Shown here: one piece after another, positions 45,346-53,922 of the stretch
How the letters are laid out: the number at the start of each line of letters is the position of its first letter
How positions within the stretch are numbered: the first letter of the stretch is position 1
Assembly: GCA_028715725.1 (NCBI GenBank)
Contig: JAQURG010000008.1
Span: 1 to 64,000, forward strand
DNA: 64,000 nt
Direction: 5' to 3'
Source of the DNA: Methylococcales bacterium
GTDB lineage: Bacteria; Pseudomonadota; Gammaproteobacteria; Methylococcales; Methylomonadaceae
Program-made: the position numbers and the translations under genes
The notes under the pieces: model-generated
What the model was told of the DNA's origin: nothing
What the model saw: the letters and a program-made list of their open reading frames with translations, nothing else
Databases searched by the model: none

Positions 45346-47214
45346 TCAAGGCGTCTTGCCGAGTATGACGTCCGCGGCTTTTTCTCCTATCATGTAAATG
45401 GAGCTTACGATAAAAAATCCGGGGATGCGCGGAAAAACGGAAGCATCCACCACCCGAAGCCCTCGGGTACCACGAACTCTGAAATCCCCATCCAAAACCG
45501 CCATTGGATCATCATCCTTGCCTATAGGGCAGGTGCATGATGCGTGATGTCCCCATGCATTATATCTGACATAATCACGCAATTCCTCGTCGCTCTGTAC
45601 AGCCTTTCCGGGATGCTCTTCTTCTGCAATGATTCCTTGCTCTATCAGGGGCGCAGTTATATTGCGTACAAACTTGACGCCTTCCACCACAGCGTCCAGG
45701 TCCATATTTTCCTTGTCGCTACCTTCTTCAAAATAATGAAAATTAATATAAGGCCGGTCGCGAGGATCGGCAGAAACCAGACGTACTTCACCGGCACGGT
45801 TAATCGTATGCGCTTTAAGCACGGCCCAAGTCAGGTAATTCAAGTTCTCTCTGATCAATTTTGAATAGCCGGGAAAATAACCTCTGAAATTTCCTAACAG
45901 GGCAAAACAAAATAGATCGGGTAAGGGCAGTTCCGCCATTGAACGTTTGATGACGGCCAATATAGCGCCGTTAGTGGTATAGACGCCTTGATGAAGCTTT
46001 TCCCATTGCTCATACTGAGAGTCACCTCTTGCATACTTGGCCTCCTTAAGTACCTCCCAGTCATGATGCATGCGATTGACTACACCGACCTCATAACGGT
46101 CCTGCAGATTGGCGCCGACACCTGGCAGATCAAGTTTGACCGGAATGCCGTGTTTGGCCAGTTCTTCTTTGGGTCCGATACCTGAGAGCATCAGTATCTG
46201 CGGAGTACTATAAGCGCCGCCTGCCAGTATCACTTCCGAAGTGGCATAGGCAATGCGTAATTCGCCGGACTCTGTGCTGGGGTTGTAATGAGCTCTGTAA
46301 AGTTTTGCACCTTTTAAATATTCGACGCCGACAGCGCGGTTCTCATCGTCCAGAATAACTTTGGTAACCAGTGCGTTCAGCTCAATGGTGAGCCGGTCAG
46401 GATATTGCTGCTGGATGTCCAGTAACCGCTCGCGAGAGCCATGGCGGGCGCCGTTCTTGGTCGCTAATGGTGTATAGCGCAAACCGGTGGCATTGGCCTG
46501 TACTAATGGCCAGTCATTGGGATCAGCCAGGCCGCCCTCGGTAAATCCTTTAATGCGCTCAAAATGGTCGGGCAAGTGGATAATGGTCTGTTTGGCTAAT
46601 TCCAGGAGAGTTTTGATTAATTTCTGATCCTTTATCAGCGCCTTTAGAGGAAGAGCGGCTTCTGTTCGAAACCAGCCGCTCCAGCCATGACGGGAGGGAT
46701 TAATGCCCAGCATGGCTAATCTCCGATACCACGGTCTATGATGGCAATTTTCCATGCGCTCAAAATATTTGCGCATATTATCCGCGCTCCAGGAAGTATC
46801 GCCGGTAATGTGTGCAATTTCGTCCCAGTCGGCATTGTGCGGGTAAACCGTTATCATGGCGTTATGTGCCGTACAGCCACCAAGACAGCCAGCGCGCGGA
46901 TAAAGTACGCCGTCTTCTTCCGGCGTAAATTTGGGATCCTGCTCCTGGGTTGCCTTGTCGCTATAATGGCGCACAAAATAATCCCACCTCATGGTTTTAT
47001 TTTCAGTGGAAAATGTATGAAACACGGGTACATCGTAGTCATCGGGTAAAGGATTGCCATCCGGATAGGTCAGATCGTCTTCCTGAATTTTTTTCGGGTC
47101 GCAGCCGGCCTCAAGGACCAGGACTTTTTTGCCATATTCCGCCAATCTGGCGGCAACTGTGCCTCCCCCTGCGCCCGAACCTACGACGATATAGTCAAAA
47201 TTAGTGTCAGTCAT
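45346..47214 (-). CDS. GMC-family FAD-dependent oxidoreductase
   Basis: A 622-residue flavoprotein. The FAD Rossmann motif is VVGSGAGGGTVAARLAE (residues 11-27). The GMC signature lies around LYPRAGCLGGCTAHNAM. The C-terminal active site has WGHHASCTCPIG (His 556/557) and RVVDASVFPRIPGFF ending EKAADVI. The usual second His/Asn region (GNTN type) reads PGFFIVSS, a known bacterial variant. No Tat or Sec signal is seen, yet the upstream partner is a periplasmic cytochrome, so localisation is unsettled. It follows the cytochrome gene on the same strand by 140 bases. The alcohol or sterol-like substrate is unknown. Confidence 0.88.
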   Translation of the reverse strand: MTDTNFDYIVVGSGAGGGTVAARLAEYGKKVLVLEAGCDPKKIQEDDLTYPDGNPLPDDYDVPVFHTFSTENKTMRWDYFVRHYSDKATQEQDPKFTPEEDGVLYPRAGCLGGCTAHNAMITVYPHNADWDEIAHITGDTSWSADNMRKYFERMENCHHRPWYRRLAMLGINPSRHGWSGWFRTEAALPLKALIKDQKLIKTLLELAKQTIIHLPDHFERIKGFTEGGLADPNDWPLVQANATGLRYTPLATKNGARHGSRERLLDIQQQYPDRLTIELNALVTKVILDDENRAVGVEYLKGAKLYRAHYNPSTESGELRIAYATSEVILAGGAYSTPQILMLSGIGPKEELAKHGIPVKLDLPGVGANLQDRYEVGVVNRMHHDWEVLKEAKYARGDSQYEQWEKLHQGVYTTNGAILAVIKRSMAELPLPDLFCFALLGNFRGYFPGYSKLIRENLNYLTWAVLKAHTINRAGEVRLVSADPRDRPYINFHYFEEGSDKENMDLDAVVEGVKFVRNITAPLIEQGIIAEEEHPGKAVQSDEELRDYVRYNAWGHHASCTCPIGKDDDPMAVLDGDFRVRGTRGLRVVDASVFPRIPGFFIVSSIYMIGEKAADVILGKTP

Positions 47215-47354
47215 CTTTATCTCCTCAACAGATATTCTGAAGAAGCGCTGCTGCTTATGTCGGCAGCAGCGCCAATCTCCTTCAGATCAATGAAATACCG
47301 GAGCCTGCGCAATGTTGGACAGAAATTCTATTGCATGCACCGGTATTATTGTTA

Positions 47355-49913
47355 TTACATGGTTTTCAAGAAGGCAATCAAGGCTTTCTTGTCGTCATCG
47401 CTTAACCCGGGTTCTGCTTTGGTGTCTTGATAATAATCCGTACCAAAGTAGTGGCCCCGGTTGACTATATAATCAGGACATTTACTGGCTTTTATCAAAG
47501 GATCAACCACATTGGCAAAAACTTTCCTGGCCTCTTCGTCAGAGGCATTTTTAGGTATCGACTTGAGGTCTCTTTTGATCTTATGCAGAAGTTGCAGCAA
47601 TTCGACTTTGTGTCTCACTCTATCGACAATCCCTTCTCTTCTGTCCAGGTCAATATTGGTCAACAGGTTAACCGGAGTTCCTTTTGGAATCGGGCCCAGT
47701 TCAATGCCGTTTTCCCCGACAAACTGGCCTGCACTGACGATACCGACCAGGTTTTCCAGTAATTTCGGAACAAACCCGGAAGGCACTCTCAGGTAACTGG
47801 TCTCCGAAGTTTTATCAACCCATCCGGGCAACATTTTTCCCGAAGCCGTTTGGTACTGAACATTCCCTTTACGTTTTTCCGGCCAGAGCATTTGCTCGAT
47901 AGAATTATCAAATGATTGTAATCTGTCTTCTACGGCGGGGCTGGGGTTGAATTCGCCAACCGTATTGTTGAGCAGGAATGGCGCGGTAGACCATAGACTG
48001 ATCAGCGATGCAGGACGTGTATAACCACGGCCGCCCGCCGGCATCTTGTAATCCCATGGATTTCCGGTCAGTGGATGATGAACGGTAAATTTGCCTACAG
48101 AGGGAAGGTCTTTGTACGATTGGGAAGAATAGTTGTCCCAGATATTGCCGGCAATGGCATTGGTCGCCAGAGGGCTGCAAGCATTAGTTTCCAGTAAGGT
48201 GACAGGTATCCGCAAGTCGGTGGACAGGAAATTGTCTTTCAGGAAATCTTCCTTCATCACGATCTGTTTCATTTCATTTTTAAATTCATCGCTGCGCGTC
48301 CAGTCCCAATACGAGTTCCAGCACTTTAAGTAATCCTTGCCGGCACAGCTGTTGGGAAAGAAGGTATAGGATTTTTCGGGAAGTTTACTCGAATGACAAC
48401 GGGCGCAACGTTCAGCAAATGCCGTTTTACCTTTAGTTAATGTTCCTGCATCCGCAGTCAAATGTTTATCGCCGCCGGGAGCGTTTTTCAGATAGTCGGG
48501 CTGTGCGGTTGCCAGGAAAAACAAGGCCAGATTAGCCGTTTGCGCTTCATTCGCTTGCCAATAAACCGAGTTCTGACGACCGGTTTTAACAGGTATCGGG
48601 CTTATTTCCTTACCGCCTAACAGCGGATTAAAATGATTCAGCCATTCTTCGCTGAACAGGCCGATATTGATAAAAACGCGGTTTAATGCACCTAGCGCGC
48701 CAACCGAATCAGAGCCGTCTTTCAGAACATGAGGCGTCCATACCGTATCGGGTGCTTTATAAAATTCAGTCAGTGGCGTGCCGGCAGGGACATAGTCATT
48801 GAGTTGCTTGTTATCCTTGCCGCCGCCCGACAGTTTCTCGGTACTGAACTTTTTGGCGTTTGCCAGGCGCGCCGCCAGGCTATAGACGGCATTCATGGTG
48901 CGCGGATTATTGATGTAATCAGTGGACACCAGCGAGGTGTCGAGGGCTCCGGGGCGTGAAGTGTGGAAGAGTTGATAGGGAAAGTTGCTTTCATCCGCAT
49001 CCCAGGTAAAAATCCGGTCTATCCAGAAATATTGTGCGCCGGGGTTTGAATTAAGGTTTTCCCATTTCGGGTTTTCAGGGTCCTTGGGTGGATTGGCCGG
49101 GTTAGGACCGACGTGGCAAAAGCCGCACGACATGCCGACCCGGTAAGGCCTGACCAGATTTTTATCGTTATAATAGCTTGCATCGGTATAGTACCGAACA
49201 GGGTCCCATCTTTTTTGCGCCTGCTCATCGAAATCCGGATTTGGAAACAAGCGAACACCGACAATGCCCGTTGCATAGCCATAGTAAGAACCGACTGGAA
49301 TATTTTTACCGCGCGCGCCGATTTTTACGCCAGGATACTTTTCTTCATTTTCGAACGGGTCGGAGGGACACTCTTTTGAGCGCACATCCAGCCACAGCCC
49401 GTAGCGGTCTTCACGTCCGCTGGAGGGTTTTTTGAAGCAGGGTTCGTTGACTAATCCCAGATAATTCCAGCGATTGCTGCGACTGAATTTCAAGCTGGGA
49501 TGATTGGATAAGGTTTTTAGAAAGTCGAGATTGCCACGGCTTTCATAACCGAGTCTATTCCAGAAATAATCATTACCCGCAGTCCATACAATCCAGTTAT
49601 TACGCCCGATTGCGGCAGCTTTCGCAGCGGCTTCCGGAGTTATTCCGGGAACAAAAGGGGCAAGAATTTTTGCCAAAGCGGCAGGGTCTTTGGTTGCGCC
49701 GTAGTCCATGTCACGAAAATAGTCTTCATCGGCCCCCGGCATGCTTTCTGCCGTTCGTCCTGCGCATTTGGCTTCGTCCAGAACTTTCCCAGCCCCTCTC
49801 TGATCACAGGGAATATCTTTTATCTTTGCCATGATGCTGCCACTATAGGTGGAGAGCCCAATAAGCCCCGCCCCCATAAGAGCAAGTATGATAGTTGATG
49901 TTTTTATGTTCAT
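47355..49913 (-). CDS. Large exported di-heme c-type cytochrome
   Basis: An 852-residue protein from the ATG at 49913 (GAGGT seven bases upstream). An N-terminal hydrophobic signal (residues 6-28) is followed by a periplasmic chain with two heme sites: CGFCH at about 262 (RVGMSCGFCHVGPNP) and CARCH at about 501 (FAERCARCHSSKLP). The size and two-heme layout recall RoxA-like and large peroxidase-like di-heme cytochromes, but I cannot place it in a named family with certainty. Several other Cys occur. It is upstream of the GMC flavoprotein and is a likely electron acceptor for it, as cytochrome subunits are for other GMC dehydrogenases. Confidence 0.8.
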   Translation of the reverse strand: MNIKTSTIILALMGAGLIGLSTYSGSIMAKIKDIPCDQRGAGKVLDEAKCAGRTAESMPGADEDYFRDMDYGATKDPAALAKILAPFVPGITPEAAAKAAAIGRNNWIVWTAGNDYFWNRLGYESRGNLDFLKTLSNHPSLKFSRSNRWNYLGLVNEPCFKKPSSGREDRYGLWLDVRSKECPSDPFENEEKYPGVKIGARGKNIPVGSYYGYATGIVGVRLFPNPDFDEQAQKRWDPVRYYTDASYYNDKNLVRPYRVGMSCGFCHVGPNPANPPKDPENPKWENLNSNPGAQYFWIDRIFTWDADESNFPYQLFHTSRPGALDTSLVSTDYINNPRTMNAVYSLAARLANAKKFSTEKLSGGGKDNKQLNDYVPAGTPLTEFYKAPDTVWTPHVLKDGSDSVGALGALNRVFINIGLFSEEWLNHFNPLLGGKEISPIPVKTGRQNSVYWQANEAQTANLALFFLATAQPDYLKNAPGGDKHLTADAGTLTKGKTAFAERCARCHSSKLPEKSYTFFPNSCAGKDYLKCWNSYWDWTRSDEFKNEMKQIVMKEDFLKDNFLSTDLRIPVTLLETNACSPLATNAIAGNIWDNYSSQSYKDLPSVGKFTVHHPLTGNPWDYKMPAGGRGYTRPASLISLWSTAPFLLNNTVGEFNPSPAVEDRLQSFDNSIEQMLWPEKRKGNVQYQTASGKMLPGWVDKTSETSYLRVPSGFVPKLLENLVGIVSAGQFVGENGIELGPIPKGTPVNLLTNIDLDRREGIVDRVRHKVELLQLLHKIKRDLKSIPKNASDEEARKVFANVVDPLIKASKCPDYIVNRGHYFGTDYYQDTKAEPGLSDDDKKALIAFLKTM

Positions 49914-50454
49914 ACTGTTTACCTCAAACATTAGATTTATTTAGAATTATCGACCGCTAGAATCGTGACTCTGCGCTAGGCTTCCTCCACGAACTGACAT
50001 TGTGAATAGTTTGAGCAATGGTTCTGCGTCGCTTTTTGTGGTAAAAACAGGCTTTAATAGAACAAAAATATTTTGTTAGATGGCTTATTTTATTTATATA
50101 TTAATGGCTTACCTAATTAAGCTTACAGATAATCGATGCACAGCGGAGATTGTATGGCAAAAAATGGAAAAAGAACAGTTTATCTAACGCCTTAATTAAG
50201 TGCTCAATAGAATGATCAGAATCACGGCTCAGTTGTTTATACACCTTTAGTTGAAACTCGCATTTAAAAAACAAGCGTATAAGGAAATTATAAATACTTT
50301 GCCAGCTGAACGAGAGGTATGGCGGAGTTATCGTGGATGCTATATGAAGCTGACTAAACCATTCCTTCCAATGCTGAAAGCCGGGATGGGAAGCGCTGCC
50401 GGAATGGTATTATGATGTTGCCTGAGAACGACTTTATAGGCTGGGAACAGCTTT
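49914..50454. other. Intergenic, promoter region of the cytochrome-GMC unit
   Basis: 540 AT-rich bases between the cytochrome start and the end of the glyoxalase gene. Short minus-strand frames running from the glyoxalase into it are shadows. No structured RNA is recognised. Confidence 0.4.
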
Positions 50455-50895
50455 TTACCAGGTCCCTGTGTTTTCCATCGAAAGCCAGGGTTCCTGAGGC
50501 ACAAGAGGCTTGCCTTTCTGTAACAACTCGATAGAAATAGCATCGGGTGAGCGAACAAATGCCATGTGACCATCGCGTGGCGGGCGGTTGATTATCACAC
50601 CGGCATCCTGCAATTTCCGGCAAGTCTGATAAATATTGTCCACTTCAAAAGCAAGATGGCCAAAATTGCGCCCTCCGCCATAATCTTCGGTATCCCAGTT
50701 ATAAGTCAGCTCGATTAATGGCGCTTGTTTTTCAAGAGCCTGAACAGCATCGAGCGGCGCATACAAATAAACCAGAGTATACCGGCCTTGTTCACCATCA
50801 AAGCGGTGGCTTTCCAGCAAGCCGAGTTTATTGCAAAAAAAATCGAGCGATTCATCCAGATCATGGACCCGAATCATGGTGTGTAGATAACGCAT
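50455..50895 (-). CDS. gloA: Lactoylglutathione lyase (glyoxalase I) family protein
   Basis: A 146-residue VOC-fold metalloenzyme from the ATG at 50895, with AAGGAG seven bases upstream; the frame is open further but inside tag. The four metal ligands are in place: H5 ([16 protein letters not shown]), E62 (IELTYNW), H80 (GHLAFEVDN) and E123 (SIELLQ). It isomerises the methylglyoxal-glutathione hemithioacetal. It is ten bases downstream of tag. Confidence 0.9.
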   Translation of the reverse strand: MRYLHTMIRVHDLDESLDFFCNKLGLLESHRFDGEQGRYTLVYLYAPLDAVQALEKQAPLIELTYNWDTEDYGGGRNFGHLAFEVDNIYQTCRKLQDAGVIINRPPRDGHMAFVRSPDAISIELLQKGKPLVPQEPWLSMENTGTW

Positions 50896-50905
50896 AGGGT
50901 GCTCC

Positions 50906-51490
50906 TTAGGAATAGGTTCTTTTAATTTCGGCATGTCTGTAACAATCCACCGTATGGTCATTGACCATGCCCGTGGCCTGCATAAAAGCATAACAGATCG
51001 TGCTGCCGACAAACTTGAAGCCGCGCTTTTTGAGATCTTTACTCATTAGTTCCGATAGCCGGGTAGATGCCGGAATGTCAGCATGGGTATTCCAGTTGTT
51101 ATGGAAAGGCTTGCCGTTCACGAACCGCCAGATATATTGCTCAAAGCTGCCGAAGCTCTCCTGAATAGCTAAAAAAGCTCTTGCATTGATAATGGCCGCA
51201 TTAATTTTCAGTTGATTCCTGACGATGCCCGGATTAGCCAGCAATGAGCTGATTTTGTGATCGTCATAGCGCGCGATCAGACCGGCTTCAAAGTTATCAA
51301 ACGCTTTCCTGTATTCGTCGCGTTTTTTTAAAATAGTCACCCAGCTTAAACCCGCCTGCGCGCCTTCAAGAATCAGAGACTCAAATAAAAGCCGGTCATC
51401 ATGGACCGGGACTCCCCATTCCAGATCGTGATAACGTTCTTCCATCGGACTTGATAGCGCCCAGCTACATATTTTTATATGATTGCTCAA
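50906..51490 (-). CDS. tag: DNA-3-methyladenine glycosylase I
   Basis: A 194-residue base-excision enzyme that removes 3-methyladenine. The zinc-snap ligands of the family are present: C8, H21 (YHDLEWGVP), H179 and C183 (HTVDCYRH). The conserved Glu is in [11 protein letters not shown], and the helix-hairpin-helix region follows. The length matches E. coli Tag (187). It is co-transcribed with the glyoxalase. Confidence 0.94.
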   Translation of the reverse strand: MSNHIKICSWALSSPMEERYHDLEWGVPVHDDRLLFESLILEGAQAGLSWVTILKKRDEYRKAFDNFEAGLIARYDDHKISSLLANPGIVRNQLKINAAIINARAFLAIQESFGSFEQYIWRFVNGKPFHNNWNTHADIPASTRLSELMSKDLKKRGFKFVGSTICYAFMQATGMVNDHTVDCYRHAEIKRTYS

Positions 51491-51613
51491 AATAATAACC
51501 TGAATTTAATTAAGGCATGCACTTTGATACTAATGATATCTTATTTAACTGGACCCCATAAAGCTGTCACAAAAAATTTAAGCTCGGCAGGGGTGTGATT
51601 TTATGAAAAACGC

Positions 51614-52759
51614 ATGGATAGAATGGACTTTCAACTAATAAAAGACAGTATTCCTACCTCGCCGGCATTTGTTCTGGATGAAGGTGAGATGATCAGAAAC
51701 TTAAAAGTTTTGAATATGTTGCGCCACCGTTGCGGCTGCAAGGCGTTATATTCAATCAAGGCCTTACCTTTATCATCCGTTCTGGCAATAGCAAAATCTT
51801 TTGTTGATGGCTTTTCGGCCAGTTCTTTATTTGAAGCGCGAATGGCAGATGAAATTTTAACGGGGCAGGGTAGTATCCACTTGACAACACCCGGCTTAAG
51901 GCCCGAGGAATGGGATGAGATTGCACGTCTGGCCACACACGTCAGTTTCAATTCACTCACGCAGTATCAGCGCTTTACTGCGACTGCCGGGAACTCCATC
52001 GGTTTAAGGGTTAATCCAAAACTGTCTTTTCTTAAGGATGAGCGGTTTGATCCCTGCCGGCAGTATTCAAAACTGGGGGTTGATATTGATGAATTATGGC
52101 AATCATCCAGCCTGGATCAGGTTCAAGGTTTGCATGTCCATAATATTTTTTCAGCAACTGACTTTACGCCGTTAATTAAAACCATTGAGAAGCTGCGCAG
52201 TTATTTTGGCAAAAGTCTGGCGCGACTCGATTGGCTGAATCTGGGCGGAGGTTATTTGTTTAATCAAATTAGCGAGCACCGCTCCTTTATTGATCTGATA
52301 AACCGGTTAAAAAAAGATTTTGATCTGGAGGTTTATATTGAGCCGGGCAGTGCAGTGGTGGGAAGTGCCGGACATTTAGTAGCCACTGTTATTGATAGCT
52401 TTGTCAGTGACGGCAAAACGGTCGCCATCCTGGATACATCAGTGAATCATAACCCGGAAGTGTTTGAATATCAGCGCCAACCTCAATTATATGAGCACGA
52501 CCCCAAAGGCGGCTATTCTGTAATCCTGGCAGGCTGTACCTGTCTGGCGGGTGATGTATTCGGCGAGTATCGTTTTACCAAGCCTTTGGCCGTCGGTGAA
52601 AAGGTAGTTTTTAAAAATACCGGCGCATACAGCCTGATTAAGGCCAATCGATTCAATGGTTATAATCTGCCGGATATTTATATTTATCAGGACCGGCAAT
52701 TGAAAAAAACGAAGCATTACGACTATCAGGAATATCGCCGGCAATGGTGTGCGGATTAA
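51614..52759 (+). CDS. nspC: Carboxynorspermidine/carboxyspermidine decarboxylase
   Basis: A 381-residue fold-III PLP decarboxylase. The PLP lysine is K49 in ALYSIKALP. HVHNIF, LNLGGGYLF and the EPGSAVVG segment match NspC rather than LysA or SpeA. The late CTCLAGDVFGEY holds the catalytic Cys/Asp pair. It makes norspermidine or spermidine from the carboxy form. The partner dehydrogenase (CASDH) is not adjacent. Start at 51614 or 51623; neither has a strong ribosome site. An 11-codon frame with AGGGG upstream (ATG 51603) overlaps the start. Confidence 0.92.
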   Translation: MDRMDFQLIKDSIPTSPAFVLDEGEMIRNLKVLNMLRHRCGCKALYSIKALPLSSVLAIAKSFVDGFSASSLFEARMADEILTGQGSIHLTTPGLRPEEWDEIARLATHVSFNSLTQYQRFTATAGNSIGLRVNPKLSFLKDERFDPCRQYSKLGVDIDELWQSSSLDQVQGLHVHNIFSATDFTPLIKTIEKLRSYFGKSLARLDWLNLGGGYLFNQISEHRSFIDLINRLKKDFDLEVYIEPGSAVVGSAGHLVATVIDSFVSDGKTVAILDTSVNHNPEVFEYQRQPQLYEHDPKGGYSVILAGCTCLAGDVFGEYRFTKPLAVGEKVVFKNTGAYSLIKANRFNGYNLPDIYIYQDRQLKKTKHYDYQEYRRQWCAD

Positions 52760-52813
52760 TAACCTCTTTTTGCAAGATAAGTACAAACTTTTAACTGTGA
52801 CAGGAGATTAAAT

Positions 52814-53806
52814 ATGAAAGCAGTGCAAATGACAGCTATCGGTAAACCCGATGTTTTAAAGCTTCAGGATATAAAAGAACCAGTCATCACAGAAGCTATG
52901 CAGATTAAAGTTAAGCTGGAAGCCGCAGGTGTAAATCCTGTTGATACTAAAATCAGGCGTAATGGGATATTTTATGACAACGCCTTGCCTGCGGTATTAG
53001 GTTGTGATGGCGCCGGTATCGTTGTTGAAACCGGACCACAGGCAAATCAATTTAAAGTGGGTGATAAAGTCTGGTTTTGCTACGGCGGACTGGGACGCGA
53101 ACAGGGCAATTATGCTGAGTATACGGTTATTGATCAGCGCTTGGTCAGTTTAAGCCCTGAGACATTTTTATTTATTGAAGCCGCCGCGTCTCCATTGGTG
53201 TCAATTACCGCATGGGGCGCTTTATTTGATCGCGGCGGATTGCAGGCAGGGCAAACTGTGCTTGTTCATGCCGGGGCAGGGGGAGTAGGTCACGTGGCGA
53301 TACAAATGGCCAAGCTGAAAGGTGCCAGGGTTATTACTACAGTGAGCTCCAGCGAAAAAGCAGAATTTGTGAAAAGCCTGGGCGTTGATGAAGCCGTTAT
53401 TTATACAGAAGAGGGCTTTGCCGATGCGGTAAATGATCTTACCGGCGGCAAAGGCGCTGACCTGGTTTTCGATACGGTAGGCGCTGCTGTATTCAAGGAA
53501 AGTATCGCAGTGACCGCGCATTTTGGCCGGCTGATAACCTTGCTGGATCCGGGCGAATTAAACCTGAGCGAGGCCAGAATGCGTAATTTATTGATCGGTT
53601 TTGAACTGATGTTAACACCGATGCTCAGAGATTTACCCGAAGCAAGGCGCCGGCATGTAGATATTTTGAATCAATGCGCACGATGGGCTGATAAAGGACT
53701 TTTCAAGCCTCACGTGAGCCATCAGTTACCGCTGGCGAAAGCGGCTGAAGCGCACAGGTTAATCGAAGCGGGACATACGACTGGAAAAATTGTTTTATCC
53801 ATTTAA
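52814..53806 (+). CDS. Medium-chain dehydrogenase/reductase, quinone-oxidoreductase-like
   Basis: A 330-residue NADPH-dependent MDR protein. The N-terminal GroES-like fold (DIKEPVITEAMQIKVKLEAAGVNPVDTK) is followed by the cofactor motif AGAGGVGHVAIQMAKLKGARV. The structural and catalytic zinc ligands of alcohol dehydrogenases are missing, as in quinone oxidoreductases. GGAG precedes the ATG. It follows nspC by 54 bases; a link to polyamine metabolism is not shown. Confidence 0.88.
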   Translation: MKAVQMTAIGKPDVLKLQDIKEPVITEAMQIKVKLEAAGVNPVDTKIRRNGIFYDNALPAVLGCDGAGIVVETGPQANQFKVGDKVWFCYGGLGREQGNYAEYTVIDQRLVSLSPETFLFIEAAASPLVSITAWGALFDRGGLQAGQTVLVHAGAGGVGHVAIQMAKLKGARVITTVSSSEKAEFVKSLGVDEAVIYTEEGFADAVNDLTGGKGADLVFDTVGAAVFKESIAVTAHFGRLITLLDPGELNLSEARMRNLLIGFELMLTPMLRDLPEARRRHVDILNQCARWADKGLFKPHVSHQLPLAKAAEAHRLIEAGHTTGKIVLSI

Positions 53807-53869
53807 GGTAAAAACTCCGGGACATTATTCATGGGATATTCAGTTTATAGCGGTACAGTCATGCTTGCT

Positions 53870-53898
53870 GATTCCGGCTGTTCTAATTTATGTATAAT
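53870..53898 (+). promoter_or_regulatory. Possible promoter of mrcB
   Basis: TATAAT (53893-53898) is a perfect -10 hexamer 25 bases before the mrcB start. The best -35 at 17-base spacing is GATTCC (53870-53875), which is poor, so only the -10 is persuasive. Confidence 0.35.
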
Positions 53899-53922
53899 AG
53901 AAAGATAAGTTATGGATGATAA

